This document shows, piece by piece, positions 44,368 to 53,978 of a DNA stretch of 64,000 bases. Source of the stretch: Mangrovibacterium diazotrophicum (GTDB lineage: Bacteria > Bacteroidota > Bacteroidia > Bacteroidales > Prolixibacteraceae); NCBI RefSeq assembly GCF_003610535.1, contig NZ_RAPN01000003.1, forward strand, positions 1 to 64,000, given 5' to 3'. Made by a program: the position numbers and the translations under genes. Every line of letters starts with the position of its first letter. The stretch's first letter is position 1. The notes under the pieces were generated by a model. That model saw nothing but the letters and a program-made list of their open reading frames with translations, did not search any database and was not told where the DNA came from.

Positions 44368-45906
44368 ATGCGGGCAGCAGACAAAGTACTTTTTAACACT
44401 CTAGTTCTCTATTTACGAGTTTTCATTACTGCAGGAATTACCTTGTATACGACACGAATTGTATTGAAAGCTTTGGGAGAAATTGATTTTGGAATTTTCA
44501 ACTTAGTATCAGGGGTTGTTCTGATGCTTTCCTTTTTAAATAATGCATTGGCAAATAGTACTCAGCGTTTTCTTTCTTTTTATCAAGGAAAAAAAGACAT
44601 TGAAAAGCAGAAGGCAGCTTTTTCGAATAGCCTGATCATACACATTTGCTTGGGGCTATTACTTTTGCTCATTCTTGAAATGGCAGGCTTGTTTTTATTT
44701 ACTGGATTTTTTAATATCCCAGAACCCCGAATTTATGCCGCCAAAACGATTTATCATTTCATGTGCTTTAATGTATTCATCACAATTATCTCAGTCCCTT
44801 ATAATGCCTCGCTAATGGCACATGAAAATATACTCTGGGTTGCCTTGTCTAATATCTTCGTGACTATACTAAAACTATTGACAGCATTCCTGGTTCTAAA
44901 TTCCAGTTTTGACCATCTCATACTTTATGCACTATTCACAGCAGCAATTACATTAGCCAATTATCTTTTCAATTTGGCATATACAACTCGCAAGTATCAT
45001 GAATGTCTGTTTCTATTTCGAAAGCAGTACTTTAACAAAGAACTAATTTCAAGTATGACAAAATTTGCTGGATGGAATTTACTTGGCGTATTAAGCGGCA
45101 TGGGAAGAACACAAGGTATTCCGATAATTCTAAACCTTTTTTACGGGACTAAAGCGAATGCAGCCTACGGAGTCTCATACCAAGTATCAGGTCAACTCAA
45201 TTTTTTTTCAAGTGCAATGTTAAGAGCGTTAAACCCACAAATCATGAAGAGCGAAGGAGAAGGAAACCGAGGCAGAATGCTAAAACTCTCCCTCCTTGCC
45301 TGTAAAGTTGGATTTTTACTGCTTGCCATCATAGTCATTCCTTTCATGTTTGAACTAAAAACGATTTTAGCTCTATGGCTTACCGATGTACCCGAATATA
45401 CGATTCCCTTTTGCTTATTCATATTAGGCTATTTCTTAATCAGTCAACTCACCATTGGTCTCGATTCTGCCATCCAGGCACTAGGTGATTTAAAAAAATA
45501 TTCAATCATGACCGGAGGTGTTCGCCTTTTGACCCTACCAATAGGTTTCTTGATTTTATACCTGGGTTACGATTTCTATCCATTCTTCTGGTGTTTTCTA
45601 TCACTTGAAATAATTGCTGGGATATCAAGAATTTTTATTTTAAAATCTAAGGCAGGATTACAAGTTAATTTATTCTTTACAAATGTATTAGTACGATTGA
45701 GTATACCTACAATAGCCAGTGTATCGACATGCTATTTAGTTTCTATTTACGTGTCAAACTTTCCATGGAGATTTTTAGTAACTGGTAGTATTTCAGCCCT
45801 TGCACTTACTACAATGGTACTTATTTCTGGATTAACAAGCTGGGAACGAGAAGTTTTAATCAAAATATTTGAACGATTAAAGTCCAAAATCGGCAAAAAG
45901 AAATGA
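44368..45906 (+). CDS. wzx: Wzx-type polysaccharide flippase
   Basis: The 512-residue protein has about 12-14 membrane helices and the MOP/MATE-like fold of O-unit flippases. VLFNTLVLYLRVFITAGITL and an early LGEIDFGIFNLVSG segment are typical of the O-antigen translocase subgroup found in Bacteroidota. It should move undecaprenyl-linked oligosaccharide units across the inner membrane for polymerisation. It begins the A+T-rich part of the locus and its stop overlaps the next glycosyltransferase gene by 4 bases. Confidence 0.88.
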   Translation: MRAADKVLFNTLVLYLRVFITAGITLYTTRIVLKALGEIDFGIFNLVSGVVLMLSFLNNALANSTQRFLSFYQGKKDIEKQKAAFSNSLIIHICLGLLLLLILEMAGLFLFTGFFNIPEPRIYAAKTIYHFMCFNVFITIISVPYNASLMAHENILWVALSNIFVTILKLLTAFLVLNSSFDHLILYALFTAAITLANYLFNLAYTTRKYHECLFLFRKQYFNKELISSMTKFAGWNLLGVLSGMGRTQGIPIILNLFYGTKANAAYGVSYQVSGQLNFFSSAMLRALNPQIMKSEGEGNRGRMLKLSLLACKVGFLLLAIIVIPFMFELKTILALWLTDVPEYTIPFCLFILGYFLISQLTIGLDSAIQALGDLKKYSIMTGGVRLLTLPIGFLILYLGYDFYPFFWCFLSLEIIAGISRIFILKSKAGLQVNLFFTNVLVRLSIPTIASVSTCYLVSIYVSNFPWRFLVTGSISALALTTMVLISGLTSWEREVLIKIFERLKSKIGKKK

Positions 45907-47051
45907 AACAAAAAGTATTAGCACTATACGGGAATAGAGTATTTTACGGGCATGAGCGTTCGAACATACAAGTATTTAAAACATTGACAGAGGGAGGAAC
46001 AGACCTTCATATTCTAATCAACAAAAAAGGTATAGCTCCGCAGGCAAAGGAAATTCTTGATAAAAACCAGATCTCTTATTCACAAATTTGTTACCCCGAT
46101 TGGGCTGATATGCGTAAACCTTTTACTACTTGGAAAGTATTAAAATATGGCAGAAAAGTAATAAAACACAATCTTGATTTTCTTAAGGTACACAGACAAT
46201 ATAAACCTGATTTCGTATACATTGCAAACGACTTCATGTACATAAACCTGATTCCGTCTTTTTTACTAATTAATACAAAAATCATTTACCGTATTGGAGA
46301 TGCACCAGTATTAACATGGAAACCGTTCAACTTTTTGTGGCGAAATTATATCGTTCGAAGAACACATAAGTTTGTTTGTATCTCGAAATACATTTTGGGA
46401 AAAGTACGGGAAGCAGGAAGAGTTACAACACCGAAGGACGTTATTATTTATAATTTCCCCCCGATTAGACTCCCAAGTAAGGAGATTCCATTTGAGAAAA
46501 AAGGGCTTACATTTTCTTATCTGGGACAGATTTTTGAAAACAAAGGAGTTGCTCTTTTTGTAGAGTCTGCTATCGAGATTTGTAAAAAGTATGATCATGT
46601 ATATTTTACACTCGCTGGCAGCTTACTCTATGCCAACGAATTCTCACAAACGCTATTAGAAAAGGTTGAGAACTCTGGCTACGGTGACAGAATCACCTTT
46701 TTGGGAAGCATTGAGAACATTGAGAGTTTTTTTAAAAATACTGATGTACTCGTTACTCCATCTTTAAAAGAAGAACCTCTCGGCAATGTAATTGTTGAAG
46801 CAAAGGCTAATCGGACGCCTTCAATCATTTTTAAATCTGGCGGAATGCCCGAATTAATCAACCACTTGGAAGATGGTTTTATTTGTGCTGCAAAAACATG
46901 TGAAGGACTTAATGAAGCAATCGAGTACTATGCTAGTAAACCTGAGTTTATAGCAAAACATGGAGCTAATGCCTATTCGTCGATTGAAAAACTGCAAATA
47001 GAACAGCAATCTTTTTTCACAAAATGGAATAACGTATTTCCGTCCAAATAA
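45903..47051 (+). CDS. Glycosyltransferase family 4-like
   Basis: The 382-residue GT-B protein has an N-terminal acceptor domain with YGNRVFYGHERSNIQVFKTL and a C-terminal donor domain. The latter carries FSYLGQIFENKGV near residue 200 and EEPLGNVIVEAKANRTPSIIF near 297, where the glutamate is the conserved EX7E position. It probably adds one sugar during assembly of the repeat unit on the lipid carrier. The sugar is not predictable. It overlaps the flippase gene by four bases and has the same low G+C, typical of a cassette gene. Confidence 0.85.
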   Translation: MKQKVLALYGNRVFYGHERSNIQVFKTLTEGGTDLHILINKKGIAPQAKEILDKNQISYSQICYPDWADMRKPFTTWKVLKYGRKVIKHNLDFLKVHRQYKPDFVYIANDFMYINLIPSFLLINTKIIYRIGDAPVLTWKPFNFLWRNYIVRRTHKFVCISKYILGKVREAGRVTTPKDVIIYNFPPIRLPSKEIPFEKKGLTFSYLGQIFENKGVALFVESAIEICKKYDHVYFTLAGSLLYANEFSQTLLEKVENSGYGDRITFLGSIENIESFFKNTDVLVTPSLKEEPLGNVIVEAKANRTPSIIFKSGGMPELINHLEDGFICAAKTCEGLNEAIEYYASKPEFIAKHGANAYSSIEKLQIEQQSFFTKWNNVFPSK

Positions 47052-47057
47052 TCTTAT

Positions 47058-48500
47058 ATGGGATTAATTAAGATACTCGCACTTATATCAATCTTGCCTT
47101 GCATATACTCCACAAGAAAGGTATTACAGAGAAAAGATATCAATCTATTTGATATCTTGATTTCTTTTTCGACGTTGTATTATTGTATTATACCCATAGT
47201 TTCAGATGGACTAATACTTAAGAGTCAATTCCGATCAGAATATGATACAATTGAACTTTTTTTATACTATAATATATTTGCTTACTTAATTTTATTCTAC
47301 AATTACTACGTAACAACTCAACACTCTAGTAGTAATTTAATTAATACTACTGCTTTCATTAGACGTTATGTTACAAAAACAGAAATACATAAATCCCTAA
47401 GCTGGGTATGTCTTCTATTTTTTTTCATCGATTGCTATTCTTTTTCTAAAAACCTCCAACTAAAGGCGGAAGTTTCCTTCTTAAGTTACAACGATATGCG
47501 TGAGGCCATTTCACAAAGAAATGGTTACGGAGATGGAGTTTTACATTATTTTCTAAGCCAATTAACCAGTTTTTTCTCAATTCTATCTGGTGTCATCATC
47601 CTAAATCAAGTATCGGGAGGTAAGAAAGTAAATAAAATCGCTATACTTTCTCTCGTAGGCTATACAACATTAGCATTGCTTGGAAGCAGAACTCGATTGG
47701 TAGGCTATATTTTCATCCTGATAGTATTCACCTATAGTTGCTACAAAGATAAAATCCGCTGGCAACACATTACGAAGGTTGGATTGCCCTTAGTATTAAT
47801 TCTTTATTTCGTCTTTAATTTCGCACTAGTTTTTCGTTCAACAATTAGAATTCTGGGAGCGCAACAAAAGAAATTAACGCCGATCGAGGTAGTGAAACAA
47901 AGTTTAACCAATTTCGATAAAAGACAAGATACAAACCATCAAATTACGAGTAGATCTTTGGCAGTTTTCGCCGCTTTATCAAAAAGTTTCACATCGGAAT
48001 ATGAACCAGGGAAAGGTGAGCTAACAAAATCTTCTATTTCAGTAGGAATTCCTAAAGTTATATACCCAAACAAAAATCCAAATGGATCTCAACTACTTAT
48101 TGAGTCCAAATTGGGTACTGAATCAGATACTGCTGACTCTTTTTTGATGTTTAGCAGAGTGGAATGGGGATCAGTTTTCGGTGCTTTTTGGTGTTTTTTA
48201 ATGTACATTTCCACTATTTATTTTTGGTACTACTCATCATTGCTGCTAAGATATATTTTTGACACATTTTCCTATTTTAATCTACTTGTTGAAATATTTC
48301 CTATAATATGTACAATAAATTTAGTCCAGTTTATAGAAGCATCTCCAGATTCAATTTCTTCGAGTCTAATTAGATCTCCTTTAATATACTCAACCATATT
48401 AGCTATTTTATTTTTGTCAAAAAAATTGTTCGGAGCAAGCTTATTTACTTTAAGCAAGGAAAATGAAGAAATCATCTTAGAAAAATTATCAAAACAATGA
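47058..48500 (+). CDS. wzy: Wzy-like O-antigen/capsule polymerase
   Basis: The 480-residue protein has about 11-12 hydrophobic helices and a large extracytoplasmic loop in the second half (about 270-370). There RSLAVFAALSKSFTSEYEPGKGE and GIPKVIYPNKNPNG resemble polymerases that build repeat-unit chains. No motif is diagnostic; the call rests on topology, length and location between glycosyltransferase genes, and it is the only polymerase candidate in the locus. It is among the most A+T-rich genes of the window. It overlaps the next gene by 4 bases. Confidence 0.75.
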   Translation: MGLIKILALISILPCIYSTRKVLQRKDINLFDILISFSTLYYCIIPIVSDGLILKSQFRSEYDTIELFLYYNIFAYLILFYNYYVTTQHSSSNLINTTAFIRRYVTKTEIHKSLSWVCLLFFFIDCYSFSKNLQLKAEVSFLSYNDMREAISQRNGYGDGVLHYFLSQLTSFFSILSGVIILNQVSGGKKVNKIAILSLVGYTTLALLGSRTRLVGYIFILIVFTYSCYKDKIRWQHITKVGLPLVLILYFVFNFALVFRSTIRILGAQQKKLTPIEVVKQSLTNFDKRQDTNHQITSRSLAVFAALSKSFTSEYEPGKGELTKSSISVGIPKVIYPNKNPNGSQLLIESKLGTESDTADSFLMFSRVEWGSVFGAFWCFLMYISTIYFWYYSSLLLRYIFDTFSYFNLLVEIFPIICTINLVQFIEASPDSISSSLIRSPLIYSTILAILFLSKKLFGASLFTLSKENEEIILEKLSKQ

Positions 48501-49480
48501 AAGTCACGTTCTTCTTCCGGCCAAAAATGAGAGGCGTGCACAGCATCGAGACGCTTTTTGGCAATTTATTTAATCAGTTTCCTCGAGACATAGAGAAGGA
48601 AGTCTACATATGCACCCACAAATGGAAACGCTTTCATAGCTATTTAAAAGCCCGAAAATATCAAGGAGAGGTAAACCATATTACAGGAGATATCCATCAA
48701 ATAGCTCTATTTTTAAATCGAGGAAAAACGATATTGACAATCCATGATATTGGTCGTTGGGAGAGAGACTTGAAAGGATGGAAGAAAAGACTTTTCAAAT
48801 TGCTTTGGTTAGATTTACCCCTACGTAGTGCAACCATAGTGACAACAATCTCAGAATTCACAAAATCAAAATTAGTCCAGGAATGCGGTATTGCAGCTGA
48901 TAAAATTAGAGTAATACACAATCCTGCGACAATAGATTTCAACTATGCGCCAGGAGCATTTAACGCTGAGAGTCCTACGATTCTCCAAATCGGAAGTGGT
49001 GCACAAAAGAATCTTAACCGATTGATTGAAGCAGTTAAAGGGACCCCATTTCGTTTGTTGTTGATTCGCCGCCCTGATGCTGCAATAGAGTTCAAACTTC
49101 AATCATTGAATATCCCTTACGAATGGCATAGTAACCTTTCTCGCCAAGAAGTATATGAGTGTTATAAAAAATGTGACCTTATTTTCTTTGCATCAGAGTA
49201 TGAAGGCTTTGGTGTTCCAATTCTCGAAGCTAATGCCGTCGGGCGCCCAGTAGTTACATCTAATCTGGCATCAATGCCGGAAGTAGCCGGCAAATCAGCA
49301 ATCTTAGTTAATCCATACGATGTACAAGAAATCAGAGATGCACTATTTAAATTAAAAGAAAAGGAGCAATACCGTGTACAATTAATACAAGAAGGGATAG
49401 AAAATCTGAAGCGATTTTCTCCAGAAAAAACAGCCCAGGCCTATTACGAACTTTATCAAGAAATTAAGCAGACAAACTAA
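48497..49480 (+). CDS. Glycosyltransferase family 4-like
   Basis: The 327-residue GT-B enzyme has TILTIHDIGRWER in the N-terminal domain (near residue 79). In the donor domain it shows ILQIGSGAQKNLNRLIEAV near 156 and FASEYEGFGVPILEANAVGRPVVTS near 232. The EYEGFG...E pattern is the usual GT4 nucleotide-sugar site, often of the mannosyltransferase type, although the sugar is not predictable. It is short for the family because the acceptor domain is compact. It overlaps the polymerase gene and is followed after 2 bases by another glycosyltransferase gene. Confidence 0.88.
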   Translation: MKVTFFFRPKMRGVHSIETLFGNLFNQFPRDIEKEVYICTHKWKRFHSYLKARKYQGEVNHITGDIHQIALFLNRGKTILTIHDIGRWERDLKGWKKRLFKLLWLDLPLRSATIVTTISEFTKSKLVQECGIAADKIRVIHNPATIDFNYAPGAFNAESPTILQIGSGAQKNLNRLIEAVKGTPFRLLLIRRPDAAIEFKLQSLNIPYEWHSNLSRQEVYECYKKCDLIFFASEYEGFGVPILEANAVGRPVVTSNLASMPEVAGKSAILVNPYDVQEIRDALFKLKEKEQYRVQLIQEGIENLKRFSPEKTAQAYYELYQEIKQTN

Positions 49481-49482
49481 CA

Positions 49483-50601
49483 ATGGAGAAAATAACGATA
49501 TGCTTGTGGCAAAATTCGGTTAGTCCTCACCAAATCCCCTATATTAAACACCTTAATCATGGGAAAAATGTTCGATCGGTTATACTTATTGTACCTCAAC
49601 TTTTATCTGCCAATCGTGAAAAATTAGGATGGAGCAAAAATTTTGATGCGGATACTTTTGAGCTAATAATAGCACCGAACAAGGACAAAATTCGTGAAAT
49701 CTATACGCAAAATACAAACAGTATACATCTGTTCTCTGGAATTAGAGCTAATCAATGGATCTTTGACTGTTTCAAAAGCAGCCTTGCATTTCCGAACCTC
49801 AAACGAGGAATCATCACGGAAGGACCACTCACTTATAAAAAACCGTTGATGTTGCATAAAATCCGCTTTTTAATCCAGGATTACAGATATGTCAGACACT
49901 ATAACTATGTATTTGCTATTGGAGAAGACGCCGAGAATTATTACAAAAGTTGGTCTAGTCATTGGAAAGTAATTCCTTTTGCCTACTGTGTGGACGAAAA
50001 TAGGACATTAGCCAAGCTAGAATTGAGTCCTTTAATAAAACTGCTTTTTGTAGGTAATTTAACGGAGCGAAAAAATGTTAAATTAATTCTTCAAGCATTA
50101 AAAACCTGCAAGAACAAAGCTCTTTTCCACTTATCAATAGTAGGCGATGGTGATCAAAGAGAGATGCTGGAAACTTACGTAAAATCAAATAATCTCGATC
50201 AACAAGTAAGCTTTAAAGGTAGCTCTCCTATAAATCAAATCCCCAAAATCATGGATGAACATGATTGCCTTATCCTCCCCTCTGTACATGACGGGTGGGG
50301 AGCTGTTGTAAATGAAGGCCTACACGCTGGTCTTTACGTTTTATGCAGCGACCGTTGCGGCGCAAAAGCATTACTTTCTGATTCGGAGCGCGGATTAATA
50401 TTTAAATCGAACAATACTCAGAACCTTGTTAAAAGTCTTCAGGATATAGAAGGTAAAATTTCAGAAATACGCTCAAATAGACCTAAAAGGCAAGCTTGGT
50501 CCGAAAAGAGTATTGGAGGACAAGCAATCGCGGAATATCTTGTTAGCTGTTTAACTTCAAACACATTACCCAAAGCTCCTTGGAAAATAGACAACAAATG
50601 A
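49483..50601 (+). CDS. Glycosyltransferase, GT-B fold
   Basis: The 372-residue protein has a diverged N-terminal domain (KITICLWQNSVSPHQIPYIKHL) and a recognisable donor domain with LLFVGNLTERKNVKLILQAL near residue 187 and LPSVHDGWGAVVNEGLHAGLYVL near 267. The last is a GT4-like EX7E variant, with HDGWGAVVNE in place of the common YEGFG. The donor is unknown. The stop overlaps the start of the next glycosyltransferase gene (ATGA at 50598). Low G+C places it in the exchangeable part of the locus. Confidence 0.82.
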   Translation: MEKITICLWQNSVSPHQIPYIKHLNHGKNVRSVILIVPQLLSANREKLGWSKNFDADTFELIIAPNKDKIREIYTQNTNSIHLFSGIRANQWIFDCFKSSLAFPNLKRGIITEGPLTYKKPLMLHKIRFLIQDYRYVRHYNYVFAIGEDAENYYKSWSSHWKVIPFAYCVDENRTLAKLELSPLIKLLFVGNLTERKNVKLILQALKTCKNKALFHLSIVGDGDQREMLETYVKSNNLDQQVSFKGSSPINQIPKIMDEHDCLILPSVHDGWGAVVNEGLHAGLYVLCSDRCGAKALLSDSERGLIFKSNNTQNLVKSLQDIEGKISEIRSNRPKRQAWSEKSIGGQAIAEYLVSCLTSNTLPKAPWKIDNK

Positions 50602-51683
50602 AAGTTCTCCACATCATAGCTTCTCTAGATGAAAGTGCCGGAGGCCCTTCTCGCAGTGTCCCGCTAACCTGTCGTTATTTGGCGCGTGCAGGTGTACAAA
50701 TTGAACTAATCGCAGCACCCAGTGCTAACCCTGTTGAATTAGAGTCGGAAGAAGGATTGCAGGTTCGTTTCCTTCATTTAAAGGAACTCCATACGTTTGG
50801 TAAAAACCTGCGAAAAGGAGACTATGACTTGGTCCACTTACAACATATCTGGCATCCTTACATTCATGTGATGGCCAAAGCTGCGCGTCGGGCAGGCATT
50901 GCCTACCTGATCACTCCGCGTGGCATGCTGGAGCCCTGGATCATGAATCGCAATCGCTGGAAAAAACAATTAGCGATGTTCTTGTATCAGCGTCGGGATA
51001 TCCGTAAAGCCAGCGTGTTGCATGCGACTTGTCAGTTGGAACAGGATAATATCCGTGCACTGGGTTTCAAAAATACTATTACGAACATTTCCAATGGTAT
51101 GGAATTGGCAACCATTCCTTCACCGAAAGAAAACTACGGAAGTAAAAAGCTGGTTTTTTTGAGCCGGATTCATCCGAAAAAAGGAATCGAGCTTCTATTA
51201 GAAGTATGGAAGCAATTGAATCAATCTGAATGGACCTTGGAAATTGCCGGCAACGGGGATGAGAACTACCTGCAGGCTTTGCAAAACAAGATCAAGCACG
51301 AGAGCATCACAGGCGTTTCGCTCGTTGGCCCTCAATATGGTGAGGCCAAGTGGAACTTTTTGAAAAGTGCCGACCTCTTTGTGTTACCCACCTACAGCGA
51401 AAATTTCGGGATCGCGATTGCCGAAGCTCTCGCGGTAGGCGTACCAGTGATTACCACCACCGGTACACCTTGGAAAGAACTGGAAACACACCATTGTGGA
51501 TGGTGGATTGATTTATCAGTAGATTCCTTGACAAAAACGCTAAAGGAAGCTATGCATCAATCCAGCACAGACCTGAGACAGATGGGGATGAACGGGGTAC
51601 AACTTATTCGTAAACAATATAGCATAGAACAAGTATCTGAACGTTTAATTCTCGTTTACCGGGATATAATAGAAAAAAGGTGA
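50598..51683 (+). CDS. Glycosyltransferase family 4
   Basis: The 361-residue GT4 enzyme begins MKVLHIIASLDESAGGPSRSV, the standard first strand and glycine loop. It has ITPRGMLEPWIMNRNRWKK (near residue 112), VFLSRIHPKKGIELLLEVW (near 190) and LPTYSENFGIAIAEALAVGVPVITT (near 270), a full EX7E donor site. The GPS...ITPRGML pattern is frequent in capsule and exopolysaccharide transferases of Bacteroidota. Its base composition is closer to the genomic background than that of its neighbours, so it may have a different history. Both ends overlap neighbouring genes by 4 bases. Confidence 0.9.
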   Translation: MKVLHIIASLDESAGGPSRSVPLTCRYLARAGVQIELIAAPSANPVELESEEGLQVRFLHLKELHTFGKNLRKGDYDLVHLQHIWHPYIHVMAKAARRAGIAYLITPRGMLEPWIMNRNRWKKQLAMFLYQRRDIRKASVLHATCQLEQDNIRALGFKNTITNISNGMELATIPSPKENYGSKKLVFLSRIHPKKGIELLLEVWKQLNQSEWTLEIAGNGDENYLQALQNKIKHESITGVSLVGPQYGEAKWNFLKSADLFVLPTYSENFGIAIAEALAVGVPVITTTGTPWKELETHHCGWWIDLSVDSLTKTLKEAMHQSSTDLRQMGMNGVQLIRKQYSIEQVSERLILVYRDIIEKR

Positions 51684-52861
51684 ATATTCTCTTTCTAATT
51701 GGGAAGTACCCCTACTTTGGTGGTACCGAAAAAGTGACGACAATATTGGCGAATGAATTCGATACGAATGGACACCATGTATCGATTGCATCTTTTGAAC
51801 AAGCTATGCCTGAGTTGCAAGATGAACTAAATTCAACAATAAAGCTCCATACCCTATCCTATCCAACTTTATCGTTTACAAATCAGGATAAATTGCGTCG
51901 AATTGTGCGTCAAGAAAAGGTAGATATCATTATCAATCAATGGTGCTTACCATTCTATGTTACTTTACTTTGCAAAACAGTAATTAGGGGAACAGGCTGT
52001 AAATTGGTCTCGGTACATCACAATGCTCCGGATAGTAATGCCCGGATAACTGATCTCCAAATTAAAATGAAGGAAGAAAAATCTCCCTTTTTAAAACGCT
52101 TCTTTCTTTATTATCCAAAATTTGTCGCTATTCAAACGATTATTCGGCTTAGCATGCGATATGTTTATCGGAACAGCGACAACTATGTTGTGCTTTCCGA
52201 TAGCTTTCGAACTGTATTCTCGAACTTTTCGAAAATAAAATCGCCCAAAAAATTAAGAGTGATATCAAATCCACTCACGATCCCATCCAATGGAAGATCC
52301 ATTACCGAGAAAGAGAACCTAATAATCTATGTTGGACGAATAGATTATAATCAGAAAAGGGTAAATCGGATTATTGAAATATGGGAAAAAATTAATAAGC
52401 TAAACCCGGATTGGAAACTGGAAATCATAGGAGAAGGACCAGAAAAGAATAACCTTCAACAAATAGTTGAAGAGCGGAAAATAGCTAGAGTGTCGTTTGA
52501 GGGATTTCAAGACCCGACGAGTTATTACAAAAGAGCTTCACTTCTTTTATTAACGTCAGAATATGAAGGGTTTGGACTTGTAATTGTTGAAGGTATGAAT
52601 TTCGGGACTATACCTCTGGTGCTAGGAACGTATTCAGCAGTATATGATATTATTGACAACGATAAAAACGGGTATATTCTGCCTGCTCCCTTCAATGCTG
52701 TTGAATTTTCAGATCGAATCCAAAATCTTATTGATAATTCAATCAAACGAAAAGAGATGTCATGTGATGCAATACAATCAATTGGAAAATTTTCTGTTGG
52801 AGAAGTTGTTTCAAGGTGGAACAAGCTATTCGATGAACTAAAAAAAGGAATCAATGATTAA
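51680..52861 (+). CDS. Glycosyltransferase family 4
   Basis: The 393-residue GT4 enzyme uses a GTG start overlapping the previous stop (GTGA at 51680). NILFLIGKYPYFGGTEKVTTIL at the N-terminus carries the glycine-rich GGTEK loop. IYVGRIDYNQKRVNRIIEI near residue 217 and LTSEYEGFGLVIVEGMNFGTIPLVL near 290 form the donor site with the EX7E motif. It is similar to N-acetylgalactosamine or glucosyl transferases of capsule loci, but the donor is not determined. It overlaps the pyruvyl transferase gene by 8 bases. Confidence 0.9.
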   Translation: MNILFLIGKYPYFGGTEKVTTILANEFDTNGHHVSIASFEQAMPELQDELNSTIKLHTLSYPTLSFTNQDKLRRIVRQEKVDIIINQWCLPFYVTLLCKTVIRGTGCKLVSVHHNAPDSNARITDLQIKMKEEKSPFLKRFFLYYPKFVAIQTIIRLSMRYVYRNSDNYVVLSDSFRTVFSNFSKIKSPKKLRVISNPLTIPSNGRSITEKENLIIYVGRIDYNQKRVNRIIEIWEKINKLNPDWKLEIIGEGPEKNNLQQIVEERKIARVSFEGFQDPTSYYKRASLLLLTSEYEGFGLVIVEGMNFGTIPLVLGTYSAVYDIIDNDKNGYILPAPFNAVEFSDRIQNLIDNSIKRKEMSCDAIQSIGKFSVGEVVSRWNKLFDELKKGIND

Positions 52862-53972
52862 AGTTGGCTTATTAACGCTTCCATTCAACTTCAACTACGG
52901 AGGCGTCCTTCAGGGTTATGCGCTTAAAAGCACATTGGAAAAACTGGGAACGCATGTAACCATTATAAGTAGAAGACAAAACAGAAGTAATATCATCAAA
53001 AGGTCAATTGTCTGGTCTAAATGGGAATCATTTAAGATCTTGCAGTATAGTCGGTCTTTGAGAGTGTTTCCTCTTGTAAGCTTTGAACATTTCAAACGAA
53101 AAAATATAAATGAAATAACTCCCAATATATTCTCGGATAAAAAACTAAACTCCATTGTAGATAAGCATGCATTTGATGCATACGTGGTCGGAAGTGACCA
53201 GGTCTGGAATATAAACGCATCCCCAAACCTATACAATCATTACCTCAGTTTCGTAACTAATCCGAACGCAAAGAAAGTTGCCTATGCCGCTTCATTTGGT
53301 AAGGAAGAATGGTTATACCCGGAGTCAGCCACCGAGGAATGCTCAAAATTAGCCAAGAATTTTGATGCTATATCTGTCAGAGAGGACAGTGGTGTCAAAC
53401 TCTGCCGGGAATATCTGGGAGTGAACGCAGCTCACATGGTTGATCCAACTATGCTTTTGAACGCCGATGAGTATCGTAAATTATATAACGATCAACATAT
53501 CGCTCCGTTTGACGGAAAAATATTTACCTACATCTTAGATGAGAACGAAGATAAGAGAATATTTATCGAGAAGGTCTGTTCAATTTTAAAGCAAAATTCG
53601 TTTGATTTAAAATCAGAGTCGCTACTTCATAAATTACAAACAATCAAAAGAAGGCACTTCCCAACGATTGAAACCTGGCTGAAAGCATTCAACGATAGTG
53701 ACTATATTATAACCGATTCATTCCACGGTACTATTTTCTCAATTATTTTTAACAAACCTTTTATTGCAATTGCAAACAAAGATAGAGGGTTGGCACGTTT
53801 TGAATCACTACTCAAAATGTTTCAACTTGAGAACAGACTGGTAGAAAACCTGGAATCTGTACCCCAATCACTATTAAAGACCCCTATTGATTGGGACAAT
53901 GTGAACAACATCGTGGAGAGCAGAAAACAGATGTCTATCGATTTCCTAAAAACCAGTTTATTCGCTAATTAA
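52854..53972 (+). CDS. Polysaccharide pyruvyl transferase family protein
   Basis: The 372-residue protein begins VGLLTLPFNFNYGGVLQGYALKSTLEKLG, the typical N-terminal motif of the pyruvyl transferase family. AYVVGSDQVWN near residue 106 and YIITDSFHGTIFSIIFNKPFIAI near 283 are the other signatures. Family enzymes add ketal-linked pyruvate from phosphoenolpyruvate to sugars, giving the polymer a negative charge, although this broad subgroup also contains members of unproven activity. It is followed after 6 bases by an FrhB-like iron-sulfur protein gene, a pair seen repeatedly in Bacteroides capsule loci. Confidence 0.85.
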   Translation: MIKVGLLTLPFNFNYGGVLQGYALKSTLEKLGTHVTIISRRQNRSNIIKRSIVWSKWESFKILQYSRSLRVFPLVSFEHFKRKNINEITPNIFSDKKLNSIVDKHAFDAYVVGSDQVWNINASPNLYNHYLSFVTNPNAKKVAYAASFGKEEWLYPESATEECSKLAKNFDAISVREDSGVKLCREYLGVNAAHMVDPTMLLNADEYRKLYNDQHIAPFDGKIFTYILDENEDKRIFIEKVCSILKQNSFDLKSESLLHKLQTIKRRHFPTIETWLKAFNDSDYIITDSFHGTIFSIIFNKPFIAIANKDRGLARFESLLKMFQLENRLVENLESVPQSLLKTPIDWDNVNNIVESRKQMSIDFLKTSLFAN

Positions 53973-53978
53973 TTCGAC